In this document: positions 1 through 6,183 of the stretch, in pieces
How the letters are laid out: each line of letters starts with the position of its first letter
How positions within the stretch are numbered: the stretch's first letter is position 1
NCBI GenBank assembly: GCA_030611115.1
Contig: JAUWQK010000066.1
Coordinates: forward strand, 1 to 7,639
Direction: 5' to 3'
From: Deltaproteobacteria bacterium
GTDB taxonomy: Bacteria; Desulfobacterota; Desulfobacteria; Desulfobacterales; ETH-SRB1
DNA length: 7,639 nt
The notes under the pieces: model-generated
What the model was told of the DNA's origin: nothing
Database searches by the model: none
Seen by the model: the letters and a program-made list of their open reading frames with translations, nothing else
Translations under genes and position numbers: made by a program

Positions 1-4
1 AACC

Positions 5-73
5 GTCATTACCGCGATGGCGGTAATCAAGCAAAATCAATGGGTTATGGATTCCTGCCTTCGCAGGAATGAC
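5..73. repeat. Twin-hairpin palindromic repeat upstream of tolQ
   Basis: Two small perfect hairpins lie side by side. ATTACCGC (8-15) pairs with GCGGTAAT (20-27) around a 4-nt loop, and ATTCCTGC (51-58) pairs with GCAGGAAT (63-70) around a 4-nt loop. The outer GTC (5-7) and GAC (71-73) are also complementary, so the whole unit is an imperfect palindrome. The GTCATTCC...GGAATGAC type is a common dispersed intergenic repeat in many bacterial genomes (general knowledge). It may extend past the left edge. No T-run follows, so it is not a typical intrinsic terminator. Confidence 0.75.
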
Positions 74-122
74 AGAACTTTGGACTCTTAAGATAATTAA
101 CAACTCGTATTTCTAAAAACGG

Positions 123-174
123 AACTACTCAGCCTTCGGACTTCAGCCTTTAGTCTATCCACCTGAGTAGTTAC
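123..174. repeat. Short copy of the ACTACTCAG/CTGAGTAGT palindromic element
   Basis: AACTACTCAG (123-132) is a perfect 10-bp inverted repeat with CTGAGTAGTT (163-172), enclosing about 30 nt rich in CTTCAGCC/CCTTCGG. The same terminal sequence and CTTCAGCC core recur in the longer element at 1511-1691 before tolA, in the same orientation relative to the downstream gene, so the two are copies of one family. The right end lies 27 nt before the tolQ start, so any hairpin would form in the tolQ 5' leader if transcription starts upstream. Confidence 0.75.
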
Positions 175-201
175 AAATAACATATAATATACGGAGTTTT
201 T

Positions 202-915
202 ATGCTTCAAATGAATTTAATCCATATGATAAGCAATGCCTGTCTTATGGTTCAGTTTGTTATGGCTCTTCTGCTGATTTTTTCCATAGCCTCATGGTCT
301 ATTATTCTAATTAAATACCTCTATATCAGAAAGGCATATAAAGAATCAGCATACTTTATAGATTTTTTCTGGAAAAGCAGGGATCTGTCAGAAGCTTTTG
401 CAAAAGCAAAACAGTTTCATGGCAGCCCAATAGCCAGAGTTTTTCGTATAGGATACCTGGAACTTAAAAAATTGACCCAATCCGGCGTTTCAATAAAATC
501 ATCACGGTCATCTGAAACAGCCCCCCATTCATCCCTGGGCACTAAGTTTACAGGAACAGATAATATAAAAAGGGCGTTGCGGCGGTCGATTAACACAGAA
601 ATTGCCCAAATGACTCAAATGGTTCCTTTTCTTGCCACAACAGGTAATACAGCGCCTTTTATCGGTCTGTTCGGGACCGTGTGGGGAATAATGAATTCGT
701 TTCATGGTGTCGGGCTCAGTGGTTCAGCCAGCCTTGCTGTTGTTGCTCCTGGAATTTCAGAAGCGCTTATTGCAACTGCAGCCGGTTTGGCTGCTGCAAT
801 ACCGGCGGTAATAGCATTTAACTATTTTATGCAAAAAATAAGAACCCTTGAAACTGAATTGCAAAGCTTTTCTGCTGACTTCTTGAATATCATAGAACGT
901 GATATTTTTACTTAA
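202..915 (+). CDS. tolQ: TolQ, inner-membrane proton-channel subunit of the Tol-Pal motor
   Basis: TolQ is a MotA/TolQ/ExbB-family membrane protein that, with TolR, converts the proton gradient into movement of TolA. The 237-aa product has three predicted membrane segments: residues about 16-38, 141-165 and 187-209. The family signature IGLFGTVWGIM is at 154-164, and SEALIATAAGL follows at 186-196. Thr146 and Thr192 align by eye with the pore-lining threonines of E. coli TolQ. Length matches the usual ~230 aa. The cytoplasmic loop at about 93-118 is Ser/Thr-rich and somewhat longer than in E. coli. The ATG at 202 is preferred because ACGGAG (191-196) lies 5 nt upstream; an in-frame ATG at 211 fits that site less well. 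ExbB would be the alternative, but the tolB-pal-cpoB neighbours favour TolQ. tolR follows after 172 nt, a gap filled by a repeat. Confidence 0.95.
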   Translation: MLQMNLIHMISNACLMVQFVMALLLIFSIASWSIILIKYLYIRKAYKESAYFIDFFWKSRDLSEAFAKAKQFHGSPIARVFRIGYLELKKLTQSGVSIKSSRSSETAPHSSLGTKFTGTDNIKRALRRSINTEIAQMTQMVPFLATTGNTAPFIGLFGTVWGIMNSFHGVGLSGSASLAVVAPGISEALIATAAGLAAAIPAVIAFNYFMQKIRTLETELQSFSADFLNIIERDIFT

Positions 916-929
916 AAGAGTAATAGGGC

Positions 930-1066
930 TCAGCCGCTAAGACACAAAGGCACAAAGCATGGATATGATTGATAAAATGAGGAATTACGAAAAATTCATC
1001 AATTCCTAAATTATGAATTAAGAGGATTACATTATAATCTTGGTGTCTTAGTGCCTTTGTGGCTGA
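930..1066. repeat. Long inverted repeat of CAC-AAAG units in the tolQ-tolR gap
   Basis: This fills nearly the whole tolQ-tolR gap. The left arm (930-957) and the reverse complement of the right arm (1039-1066) both begin TCAGCC and continue with units of the type ACAAAGGC / ACTAAGAC, but in different order, so the arms pair imperfectly or in shifted register. Inside, AGGAATT (980-986) pairs with AATTCCT (1001-1007), and AATTCAT (993-999) can alternatively pair with ATGAATT (1013-1019). Repeats of the 'CAAAGGCACAAAG' type are known intergenic elements in several phyla (general knowledge). The right arm ends 21 nt before the tolR ATG. No reading frame of interest was seen in it. Confidence 0.75.
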
Positions 1067-1087
1067 ACTATTAAAAGGATACAAAAA

Positions 1088-1507
1088 ATGGCGTTTGGTG
1101 GAAATAATAACAGCTTCATGTCTGATATAAATGTAACTCCATTTGTTGATGTTATGCTGGTTCTCCTGATTATTTTTATGGTCACCGCTCCAATGATGAT
1201 AGAAGGTGTCAATGTCTCTCTGCCTGAAGCAACATCTGAACCGCTTACTGCAGAACAAGACCCGCTTATAATAACTATAGATAAGAACAATTTATTATAC
1301 ATAAACGATTATCAGGTGAAACTTGATTTTTTGCAGGAAAAACTTATAAAAATCCTTGATGGACGCGTTGGCCAGGAGGTTTATTTAAAAGCTGATAAAA
1401 ATATATCATATGGAGTGGTGGTGCGTGTTATGTCGGAGATAAAAGGAGCCGGCATTGAAAAACTTGGTATGGTGACAGAACCAATAAAGTCCAATAAAGA
1501 AAAATAA
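1088..1507 (+). CDS. tolR: TolR, ExbD-family subunit of the Tol-Pal motor
   Basis: TolR pairs with TolQ to form the proton path and binds peptidoglycan through its periplasmic domain. The 139-aa protein has a short cytoplasmic N-terminus, the ExbD/TolR signature DINVTPFVDVMLVLLIIFMV at 13-32, one membrane helix at about 20-38 and a periplasmic domain at about 58-132. Asp21 in the helix corresponds to the essential proton-carrying aspartate (Asp23 in E. coli TolR). Length is typical. The ATG at 1088 has AAAAGGA upstream (1073-1079), a reasonable ribosome site. Separation from tolQ by a 172-nt repeat is unusual, since the two are usually close together. ExbD is the alternative by sequence alone; the operon context decides for TolR. 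Confidence 0.95.
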   Translation: MAFGGNNNSFMSDINVTPFVDVMLVLLIIFMVTAPMMIEGVNVSLPEATSEPLTAEQDPLIITIDKNNLLYINDYQVKLDFLQEKLIKILDGRVGQEVYLKADKNISYGVVVRVMSEIKGAGIEKLGMVTEPIKSNKEK

Positions 1508-1510
1508 ACC

Positions 1511-1691
1511 GTAACTACTCAGGTTGGTTAGGCTGAAGGCTGAAGACTTTTAGGGAAAAGACTCCCAGAAACCAATATTTTCTTAAAGCGGTCGGAAATT
1601 TTGTCCTAAGCATAGAGAATAATTCTCAGGAATCATCTGTTTCCTTTAGCCTTCAGCCTTCAGCCTTCGGTCTAAACACCTGAGTAGTTAC
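1511..1691. repeat. 181-bp element with 14-bp perfect terminal inverted repeats, tolR-tolA gap
   Basis: GTAACTACTCAGGT (1511-1524) is perfectly inverted as ACCTGAGTAGTTAC (1678-1691). A second perfect 15-bp pair lies inside: GGCTGAAGGCTGAAG (1531-1545) with CTTCAGCCTTCAGCC (1651-1665). The right arm holds about 6 nt extra between the two pairs. The central ~105 nt have no convincing coding potential. It occupies nearly all of the tolR-tolA gap and is the long form of the element at 123-174. The defined ends resemble a small non-autonomous mobile element (MITE-like), but a target-site duplication is not evident by eye. Confidence 0.8.
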
Positions 1692-1709
1692 AATAAACCT
1701 AATTTGCTG

Positions 1710-2588
1710 ATGAAAGAAAGTATGTTTGCTCCTTCTTATTTATTTCGCGGTACAGGGAATGACCCACTGACATTATTTTTGCCTTTTGCGGTTTCTCTGG
1801 TATGCCATGCGATTTTTTTTGCAATCTTGATTTACTTTCCAATCCATACTCCATATAATAAAAAGTTCTTACAGTCCGTCATTAATGTCAGCATGGTTAC
1901 ACTTCCTGCTCAGGGATCAGCATCGGGACCGGCCGGGCAAATTGAGCTTAAATCTAAAATACAGTCAACTCAGCCCAAAAAAGCTCAGGTTGCCAAAATC
2001 CCGTCAAAAACCGTATCTGTTGCCCCAAAAAAGGGCAGGGAAATAAAAGAATCGCTCAAAAAAAAGACATTCAAGCCATCAAAGGTTGTCAAAAGCGCTA
2101 TAACAAGGATCGAAAAACAGGTTGAAGATTCAAGACCTAATCCGGTTATAGAGGCAATCAACCGTTTAAAAACTAAAGTTGGATCAAGGGAAGCAAGGGA
2201 TATTGGGGCAAAAGGGGAAGGCCTGACCGGACAGGGCGGTAATATACCTGGTGGGGCTTTGACTACAGGCTACCTGTCTCTGAAGCCAATAGATATATAT
2301 AAAGCGGAAATTCCTTATCATATTGAAAAAAACTGGGCTTTTTCCGAGCAGCTTGCCGGCGGCGATACCGATTTGATTGCGGTAGTGGTTATTAAAATCA
2401 TGCAAAACGGCGAGATAAAGGATATATGGTTTGAAAAAAAGTCAGGCAACAGTTATTTTGATGAATCCGCCTTTAAAGCTGTTAAGAAATCAGACCCGCT
2501 TCCTGAACTGCCTAAAGAATATTTTAAACCTTATTATAACCTTGGACTGATATTTACCCCTTCAGGGTTGAAAAAAGGGCATGATTGA
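1710..2588 (+). CDS. tolA: TolA/TonB-like periplasm-spanning energy transducer
   Basis: By position it is TolA, the link between the TolQR motor and TolB/Pal. The 292-aa protein has a cytoplasmic N-terminus, a single membrane anchor at about 20-45 containing the S-x3-H motif (Ser29, His33) known from TonB and TolA, a Lys/Pro-rich linker at about 80-150, a Gly-rich stretch at about 167-186 and a C-terminal TonB/TolA-type domain at about 190-285 with SGN (245-247), a D-x-SA motif and PLPELP (263-268). It is much shorter than E. coli TolA (421 aa) and lacks its long Ala-rich helix, so it resembles TonB in build. The start is uncertain: TTG 1704, ATG 1710 and ATG 1722 are in frame, and none has a good ribosome site. 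ATG 1710 is chosen as the first ATG. tolB follows after 16 nt. A true TonB role cannot be excluded by sequence alone. Confidence 0.85.
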   Translation: MKESMFAPSYLFRGTGNDPLTLFLPFAVSLVCHAIFFAILIYFPIHTPYNKKFLQSVINVSMVTLPAQGSASGPAGQIELKSKIQSTQPKKAQVAKIPSKTVSVAPKKGREIKESLKKKTFKPSKVVKSAITRIEKQVEDSRPNPVIEAINRLKTKVGSREARDIGAKGEGLTGQGGNIPGGALTTGYLSLKPIDIYKAEIPYHIEKNWAFSEQLAGGDTDLIAVVVIKIMQNGEIKDIWFEKKSGNSYFDESAFKAVKKSDPLPELPKEYFKPYYNLGLIFTPSGLKKGHD

Positions 2589-2604
2589 ATAAAGTTAGAG
2601 TTGT

Positions 2605-3948
2605 ATGTTAAAAAAAAATTATACCACAATATTTTTTATATTTTTGATAGCAACAGTATTTTTTTTGACTGAGCCGGCTCATTGCCGAACAGAATATGAT
2701 TATATTGATATTAACAACCCTTTTATAAGAAAAATTCCGATTGCTGTCCCTGTGTTTAAGCCTATTTCCGGTAGTGGGGGAGAAAAGTTCTTATCACAAG
2801 AAGTCTCAAATCTGCTCTCAAAATCATTGGACTTTACTGGTTACTTCAAAATAATTGACAAAGATGCCTATCTTGTAGATCCTGAAAAATCGGACATAAT
2901 TGTTTCAAATATCAATTTCAATTTCAAGAACTGGACCGGCATAGGTGCTGAACTTCTTATTACGGGCAGTCTTTTTTTAAAAGATAATATAATTGAAATG
3001 GAACTCAGGCTCTATGACACATTTAAAGGTTTATTGATCGTCGGCAAGAGATATAAAGGTGTTGTGAATAACCAGCGTAAAATGATACATCGTTTTTGTG
3101 GGGAGGTTATATATAAACTTACCGGCAGCAAAGGAATTTTTGGCAGTAAAATAGCTTTTGTATCCAAAAATTCCGGGAACAAGAATATATACTTATGTGA
3201 ATTTGACGGACATAATCCTGAACAATTGACCTATAATAAATCCATAGCGCTTTCTCCTGCATGGTCATCAGATGCAAAATGGATAGCTTATACGTCTTAC
3301 TCAAAGGGAAAACCTGATCTTTATATAAAACATCTAAAAGATAAACATGGCGCCATAGTAGCCAAAAAGGGAATAAATATTACACCTGCATGGGTGCCGG
3401 GCAAATTTTCTCTGGCTGCGACTCTTTCGTTTTCAGGTAACTCGGAAATTTATCTGTTGACCGGAACAGGAAAAATTATTAAGAAATTAACAAATAACTG
3501 GGGGATTGATGTATCTCCAACGTTTTCTCCGGATGGCGACAAAATGGCATTTGTCTCAAACAGGTCTGGTTCTCCCCAGATTTATATAATGGATTTAGAT
3601 TCCGGGCATGTAAAGAGGTTGACGTTTCAAGGAAGATACAATACATGCCCGAACTGGTCTCCCGTGGGTGATAAAATAGCGTACTCAGGCATGGGAAACG
3701 GGCAGATCAATATTTACACAATAGATGTTGATGGAGAAAGCCCTGCATTACAATTAACACACGACTCAGGAAACAATGAGTCCCCTACATGGTCGCCGGA
3801 TGGAAGTCTCATTGCATTTAGTTCAACTCGTGAAGGGCCTTGCAGAATCTATGTTATGACTGCTTATGGAACTGACCAGAGGTGCCTGCTTGCCTTGCCC
3901 GGTGAGCAGACAGATCCTGAATGGTCACCAAGAGTTATCGATAATTAA
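2605..3948 (+). CDS. tolB: TolB, periplasmic beta-propeller protein
   Basis: TolB is a soluble periplasmic protein that binds Pal and, through its N-terminus, TolA. The 447-aa product (E. coli 430) starts with a basic, hydrophobic signal peptide (about 1-27) without a lipobox. An N-terminal alpha/beta domain follows at about 40-170. From about 178 to the end come repeated propeller blades of the PD40 type, with the pattern SPxWSPDGxxIAFxS...IYxMD. The clearest are at 181-221, 308-351, 354-397 and 401-441. The 16-nt spacing to tolA suggests co-transcription and possibly translational coupling. The ribosome site (AGAG near 2597) is weak. Assignment rests on domain order plus position between tolA and pal. 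Confidence 0.95.
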   Translation: MLKKNYTTIFFIFLIATVFFLTEPAHCRTEYDYIDINNPFIRKIPIAVPVFKPISGSGGEKFLSQEVSNLLSKSLDFTGYFKIIDKDAYLVDPEKSDIIVSNINFNFKNWTGIGAELLITGSLFLKDNIIEMELRLYDTFKGLLIVGKRYKGVVNNQRKMIHRFCGEVIYKLTGSKGIFGSKIAFVSKNSGNKNIYLCEFDGHNPEQLTYNKSIALSPAWSSDAKWIAYTSYSKGKPDLYIKHLKDKHGAIVAKKGINITPAWVPGKFSLAATLSFSGNSEIYLLTGTGKIIKKLTNNWGIDVSPTFSPDGDKMAFVSNRSGSPQIYIMDLDSGHVKRLTFQGRYNTCPNWSPVGDKIAYSGMGNGQINIYTIDVDGESPALQLTHDSGNNESPTWSPDGSLIAFSSTREGPCRIYVMTAYGTDQRCLLALPGEQTDPEWSPRVIDN

Positions 3949-3977
3949 AACAATAATTTATTCAAAAGGAGGAAAAA

Positions 3978-4547
3978 ATGAAAAAAAAGTTGTGGGTATG
4001 GCTATCTCTTTTATTAGTAATTCCGGGACTGATGATTGTCACTTCCTGTGCAAAAAAGACAGTTAAGGTTGACCTTGCTCAAACTCAGGAAGACGAAGCG
4101 GCAAAACTGGCTGCTGAAAAAGCAAAACTGGAAGAGATTGCAAGACAACGCGTTTTAGATGAAAAGCGTCGTCAAGAGGAAGCTGCGAGGCGTAAGATAA
4201 CTGCAGCCAGAAATTTATTCATGAATGAAGATATTTACTTTGATTTTGACAGGTCTGATCTTAAACCTGTAACTCAGAAAATTTTAAAAGGAAAAGCCGA
4301 ATGGCTGAGAAAGAATCCCGGTGAATCAGTTATTATCGAGGGCCATTGTGATGAACGCGGAACAAACGAGTACAACCTTGCCCTTGGCGACAGGCGTGCC
4401 CAAAGCGCAAAGAACTTCCTGAACGATCTGGGCATTGCAGAATCACGTTTAACAACAATCAGCTATGGCGAGGAACGTCCTGCTGATCCCCGGCAAAATG
4501 AAGCTGCATGGTCAAAAAACAGGCGTGCCCACTTTGTCTTAGAGTAG
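3978..4547 (+). CDS. pal: Pal, peptidoglycan-associated outer-membrane lipoprotein
   Basis: Pal anchors the outer membrane to peptidoglycan and is released or recruited by TolB/TolA during division. The 189-aa precursor has a lipoprotein signal peptide ending in lipobox VTSC, so Cys24 is the predicted lipidated residue. A highly charged, Ala/Glu/Lys-rich helical tether covers about 36-78; it is somewhat longer than in E. coli Pal (173 aa precursor). The OmpA-type peptidoglycan-binding domain covers about 84-189, with [10 protein letters not shown] (86-95), [13 protein letters not shown] (121-133) and LGDRRA (136-141). Asp125 and Arg140 fit the diaminopimelate-binding pair of the family. AAGGAGG (3966-3972), 5 nt before the ATG, is the strongest ribosome site of the tol genes, consistent with Pal being the most abundant product. 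It lies 29 nt after tolB. Confidence 0.97.
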   Translation: MKKKLWVWLSLLLVIPGLMIVTSCAKKTVKVDLAQTQEDEAAKLAAEKAKLEEIARQRVLDEKRRQEEAARRKITAARNLFMNEDIYFDFDRSDLKPVTQKILKGKAEWLRKNPGESVIIEGHCDERGTNEYNLALGDRRAQSAKNFLNDLGIAESRLTTISYGEERPADPRQNEAAWSKNRRAHFVLE

Positions 4548-4562
4548 TTGATATGTGAACTG

Positions 4563-4672
4563 GTGCCTGAACAAAAATCTCCTGAATTACGTTTTTCCTG
4601 TCATTGCGAGGAGCGTAGTGACGAAGCAATCTCTTGGAAAAAAGGGGATTGCTTCGTCGTTCGTTCAGGCAC
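4563..4672. repeat. Nested inverted repeats in the pal-cpoB gap
   Basis: An outer perfect 10-bp pair, GTGCCTGAAC (4563-4572) with GTTCAGGCAC (4663-4672), encloses an element starting TGTCATTGCGAGGAGCG at about 4599. Within that element GACGAAGCAATC (4620-4631) pairs perfectly with GATTGCTTCGTC (4647-4658). The left arm continues outward with GAGGAGCGTAGT, but the matching right half expected for this widespread element is missing; the outer GTTCAGGCAC follows almost at once. The structure looks like one palindromic element placed inside another and then truncated. It is not followed by a T-run, so it is not a standard terminator. It could still act as a processing or attenuation structure after the abundant pal message (inference). 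Confidence 0.75.
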
Positions 4673-4705
4673 TAACTAACTTTTGAAAAGGGCTTTGTTT
4701 CTGTA

Positions 4706-5521
4706 ATGAAATATTCGGTTTTATTTTCATTAATATTTTTTTTTAATACGTTATATGGCTGCGCAATGTATGATGACGTTGTTACGCTTGAAAATCGCAT
4801 ATCTTTGCTCGAGCATCGCGATGCAAAGTCAAAGAAATATAATAAAGAGCTAAAATCCAGGCTGGAAGAAAAGGAACAGGCTCTTAGAAATCAATCTGCC
4901 GAACTGCATGCGATGCACGATCAGTTGAAAGCTGAAATGCGGCTCATAAGCGGAAGAATTGACGAAACTGATTACTTATTAAAACAAAAACTGTCCGATT
5001 CAGATAAAATAACCGAAAACCGGTTGAGAAGAATAGAGCAAGCTGTCGGTTTAAATAAAAATCGCATAACACGCTTAGAGCAGTACCTCAATTTTGAGTC
5101 AGACGAAAATGATCTGAAAATAAAATCAAAACCCCAATCCAGACAAGAGCTTTCAGAAAATGAATTATACACGGTGTCTAAACAGGCATTTGATACAGGA
5201 GACTTTGAAACTGCCCGCAAGGGTTTTAAAAATTTAATAAATAAATTTCCAAAGTCGGCACATGCAGATAATGCTCAGTTCTGGATAGGTGAAATTTACT
5301 ACAGTGAAAAATGGTATGAAAAAGCTATACTTGAATATCAGAAGGTTATAGAAGAATATCCAAAAGGCAATAAAGTGCCGGCTTCTCTTCTAAAGCAGGG
5401 ACTTGCATTCCTTAATCTTGGAGATAAAGCAAATGCTCGTCTTATATTGAAAGAACTTGTCAAAAAATATTCTAAGTCCAATGAAGCTAAGATAGCGACA
5501 AAGAAATTAGAGAAACTATAG
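4706..5521 (+). CDS. cpoB: CpoB/YbgF, Tol-associated coiled-coil TPR protein, probably a lipoprotein
   Basis: CpoB (YbgF) coordinates peptidoglycan synthesis with Tol-driven outer-membrane constriction in E. coli. The 271-aa product has an N-terminal hydrophobic signal ending LYGC, so Cys19 may be lipidated. The Tyr makes this lipobox imperfect, and E. coli CpoB itself is a soluble periplasmic protein. A long charged coiled-coil region spans about 27-130, a hydrophilic hinge about 131-150, and three TPR units about 154-187, 191-224 and 228-261, with the YbgF pattern 'AHADNAQFWIGEIYY' at 185-199. AAAAGGG (4686-4692) lies 13 nt before the ATG, which is long spacing. It is separated from pal by 158 nt of repeat and is followed by another repeat before ruvC. 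Position as last gene of the tol cluster matches other diderms. Confidence 0.92.
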   Translation: MKYSVLFSLIFFFNTLYGCAMYDDVVTLENRISLLEHRDAKSKKYNKELKSRLEEKEQALRNQSAELHAMHDQLKAEMRLISGRIDETDYLLKQKLSDSDKITENRLRRIEQAVGLNKNRITRLEQYLNFESDENDLKIKSKPQSRQELSENELYTVSKQAFDTGDFETARKGFKNLINKFPKSAHADNAQFWIGEIYYSEKWYEKAILEYQKVIEEYPKGNKVPASLLKQGLAFLNLGDKANARLILKELVKKYSKSNEAKIATKKLEKL

Positions 5522-5555
5522 ATTTTCAGAGCTTGATTATACCTTCAGCCGGAAA

Positions 5556-5660
5556 TAAAGTGAGCAAAGTTGTATGGTAAAAAAATTAAAATCGGCAGCG
5601 CCGAAGGCGTATTCCTCAACTTTAGGCACTTTAATATACTTTAGCTCACTTTAGCCACTT
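5556..5660. repeat. Interrupted inverted repeat with phased ACTTTA units, cpoB-ruvC gap
   Basis: TAAAGTGAGC (5556-5565) pairs with GCTCACTTTA (5644-5653), and the adjoining AAAGTTG (5566-5572) pairs with CAACTTT (5617-5623), giving a two-part stem whose right arm is split by about 20 nt. A small CGCC-GAA-GGCG hairpin sits between the arms (5599-5609). The right side contains ACTTTA starting at 5619, 5628, 5638 and 5648, with a degenerate ACTTAT at 5657, so spacing is 9-10 nt. The element ends about 10 nt before ruvC, which has no clear Shine-Dalgarno sequence. The rest of the 148-nt gap is featureless. Confidence 0.65.
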
Positions 5661-5669
5661 ATAATATTT

Positions 5670-6179
5670 ATGATAAAGGTTATCGGTATAGATCCAGGCC
5701 TGGCTGCAACCGGCATTGGCATCGTTAGAGGAATAGAGTCTAAAGTTGACGGCTTTTCATATGGCAGTATTAATACTTCAAAAAATATTTCTTTACCGAC
5801 CCGTCTTGACCAAATCTTTTCCAGGCTTATCCTGATTTTAAAGGATGAAAAACCGGATCTAATGGTTGTAGAAGATGTTTTTTCTCTGGAAAAATATCCA
5901 AAATCTGGAATTATACTGGGAAAGGTTTCAGGCATTGTTCTCCTTGCCGGATGCCGGGCTGACGTGCCTTCAATTGAGGTTTCAGTTCGTGAAACAAAGC
6001 AGATTTTGACTGGAAACGGAAATGCAAGTAAAATGCAGCTTGAAAAAGCTGTAAGACACTTAGTTGGCTTAACAACCCCTATTAGACCTTACCATGCATC
6101 CGATGCCTTGAGCCTGGCACTTATAGGCTTGTTTCGTTACAAAAAATGTATTGAGCAAATCCTATTAAAGGATAAATAA
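5670..6179 (+). CDS. ruvC: RuvC, Holliday-junction resolvase
   Basis: RuvC is a Mg-dependent endonuclease that cuts Holliday junctions symmetrically at the end of homologous recombination, acting with RuvAB. The 169-aa protein has the expected RNase H-like fold markers: IGIDPGLAATGIGI near the N-terminus with Asp8, VVEDVF with Glu68, and YHASDALSLAL with His142 and Asp145. These match the Asp-Glu-His-Asp set described for Thermus thermophilus RuvC; E. coli has Asp in place of the His. LTGNGNASK (113-121) is the conserved segment before the last helices. Length is typical. The ATG at 5670 gives a normal N-terminus, although no strong ribosome site is visible in the AT-rich sequence before it. 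ruvA follows after 122 nt. Confidence 0.96.
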   Translation: MIKVIGIDPGLAATGIGIVRGIESKVDGFSYGSINTSKNISLPTRLDQIFSRLILILKDEKPDLMVVEDVFSLEKYPKSGIILGKVSGIVLLAGCRADVPSIEVSVRETKQILTGNGNASKMQLEKAVRHLVGLTTPIRPYHASDALSLALIGLFRYKKCIEQILLKDK

Positions 6180-6183
6180 TATA

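Noticed and set aside
80..110. TTGGAC ... TCGTAT as a sigma-70-type promoter in the tolQ leader
   Set aside because: The spacer would be 19 nt and the -10 match is poor; too weak to list as a feature.
183..188. TATAAT as a -10 box for tolQ
   Set aside because: A start about 7 nt downstream would begin at or beyond the ribosome site ACGGAG and nearly at the ATG, and the -35 position (about 160-165) has no TTGACA-like sequence.
908..1302. Minus-strand open frames across the tolQ-tolR gap and the start of tolR
   Set aside because: They lie opposite tolR and the palindromic repeat, have no family-like sequence or ribosome site, and come from the repeat and reverse complement of a real gene.
1511..1691. 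CRISPR-like array or small RNA gene in the tolR-tolA gap
   Set aside because: The repeats are inverted arms of one palindrome, not regularly spaced direct repeats, and no promoter-plus-terminator pair was seen.
4600..4660. Hairpin after pal as a rho-independent terminator
   Set aside because: The stem is strong but no T-run follows, and the sequence matches a dispersed repeat type; cpoB downstream appears to belong to the same cluster.
5660..5665. TATAAT before ruvC as a promoter
   Set aside because: It ends 4 nt before the ruvC ATG and has no good -35, so it is more likely part of the AT-rich flank of the repeat.
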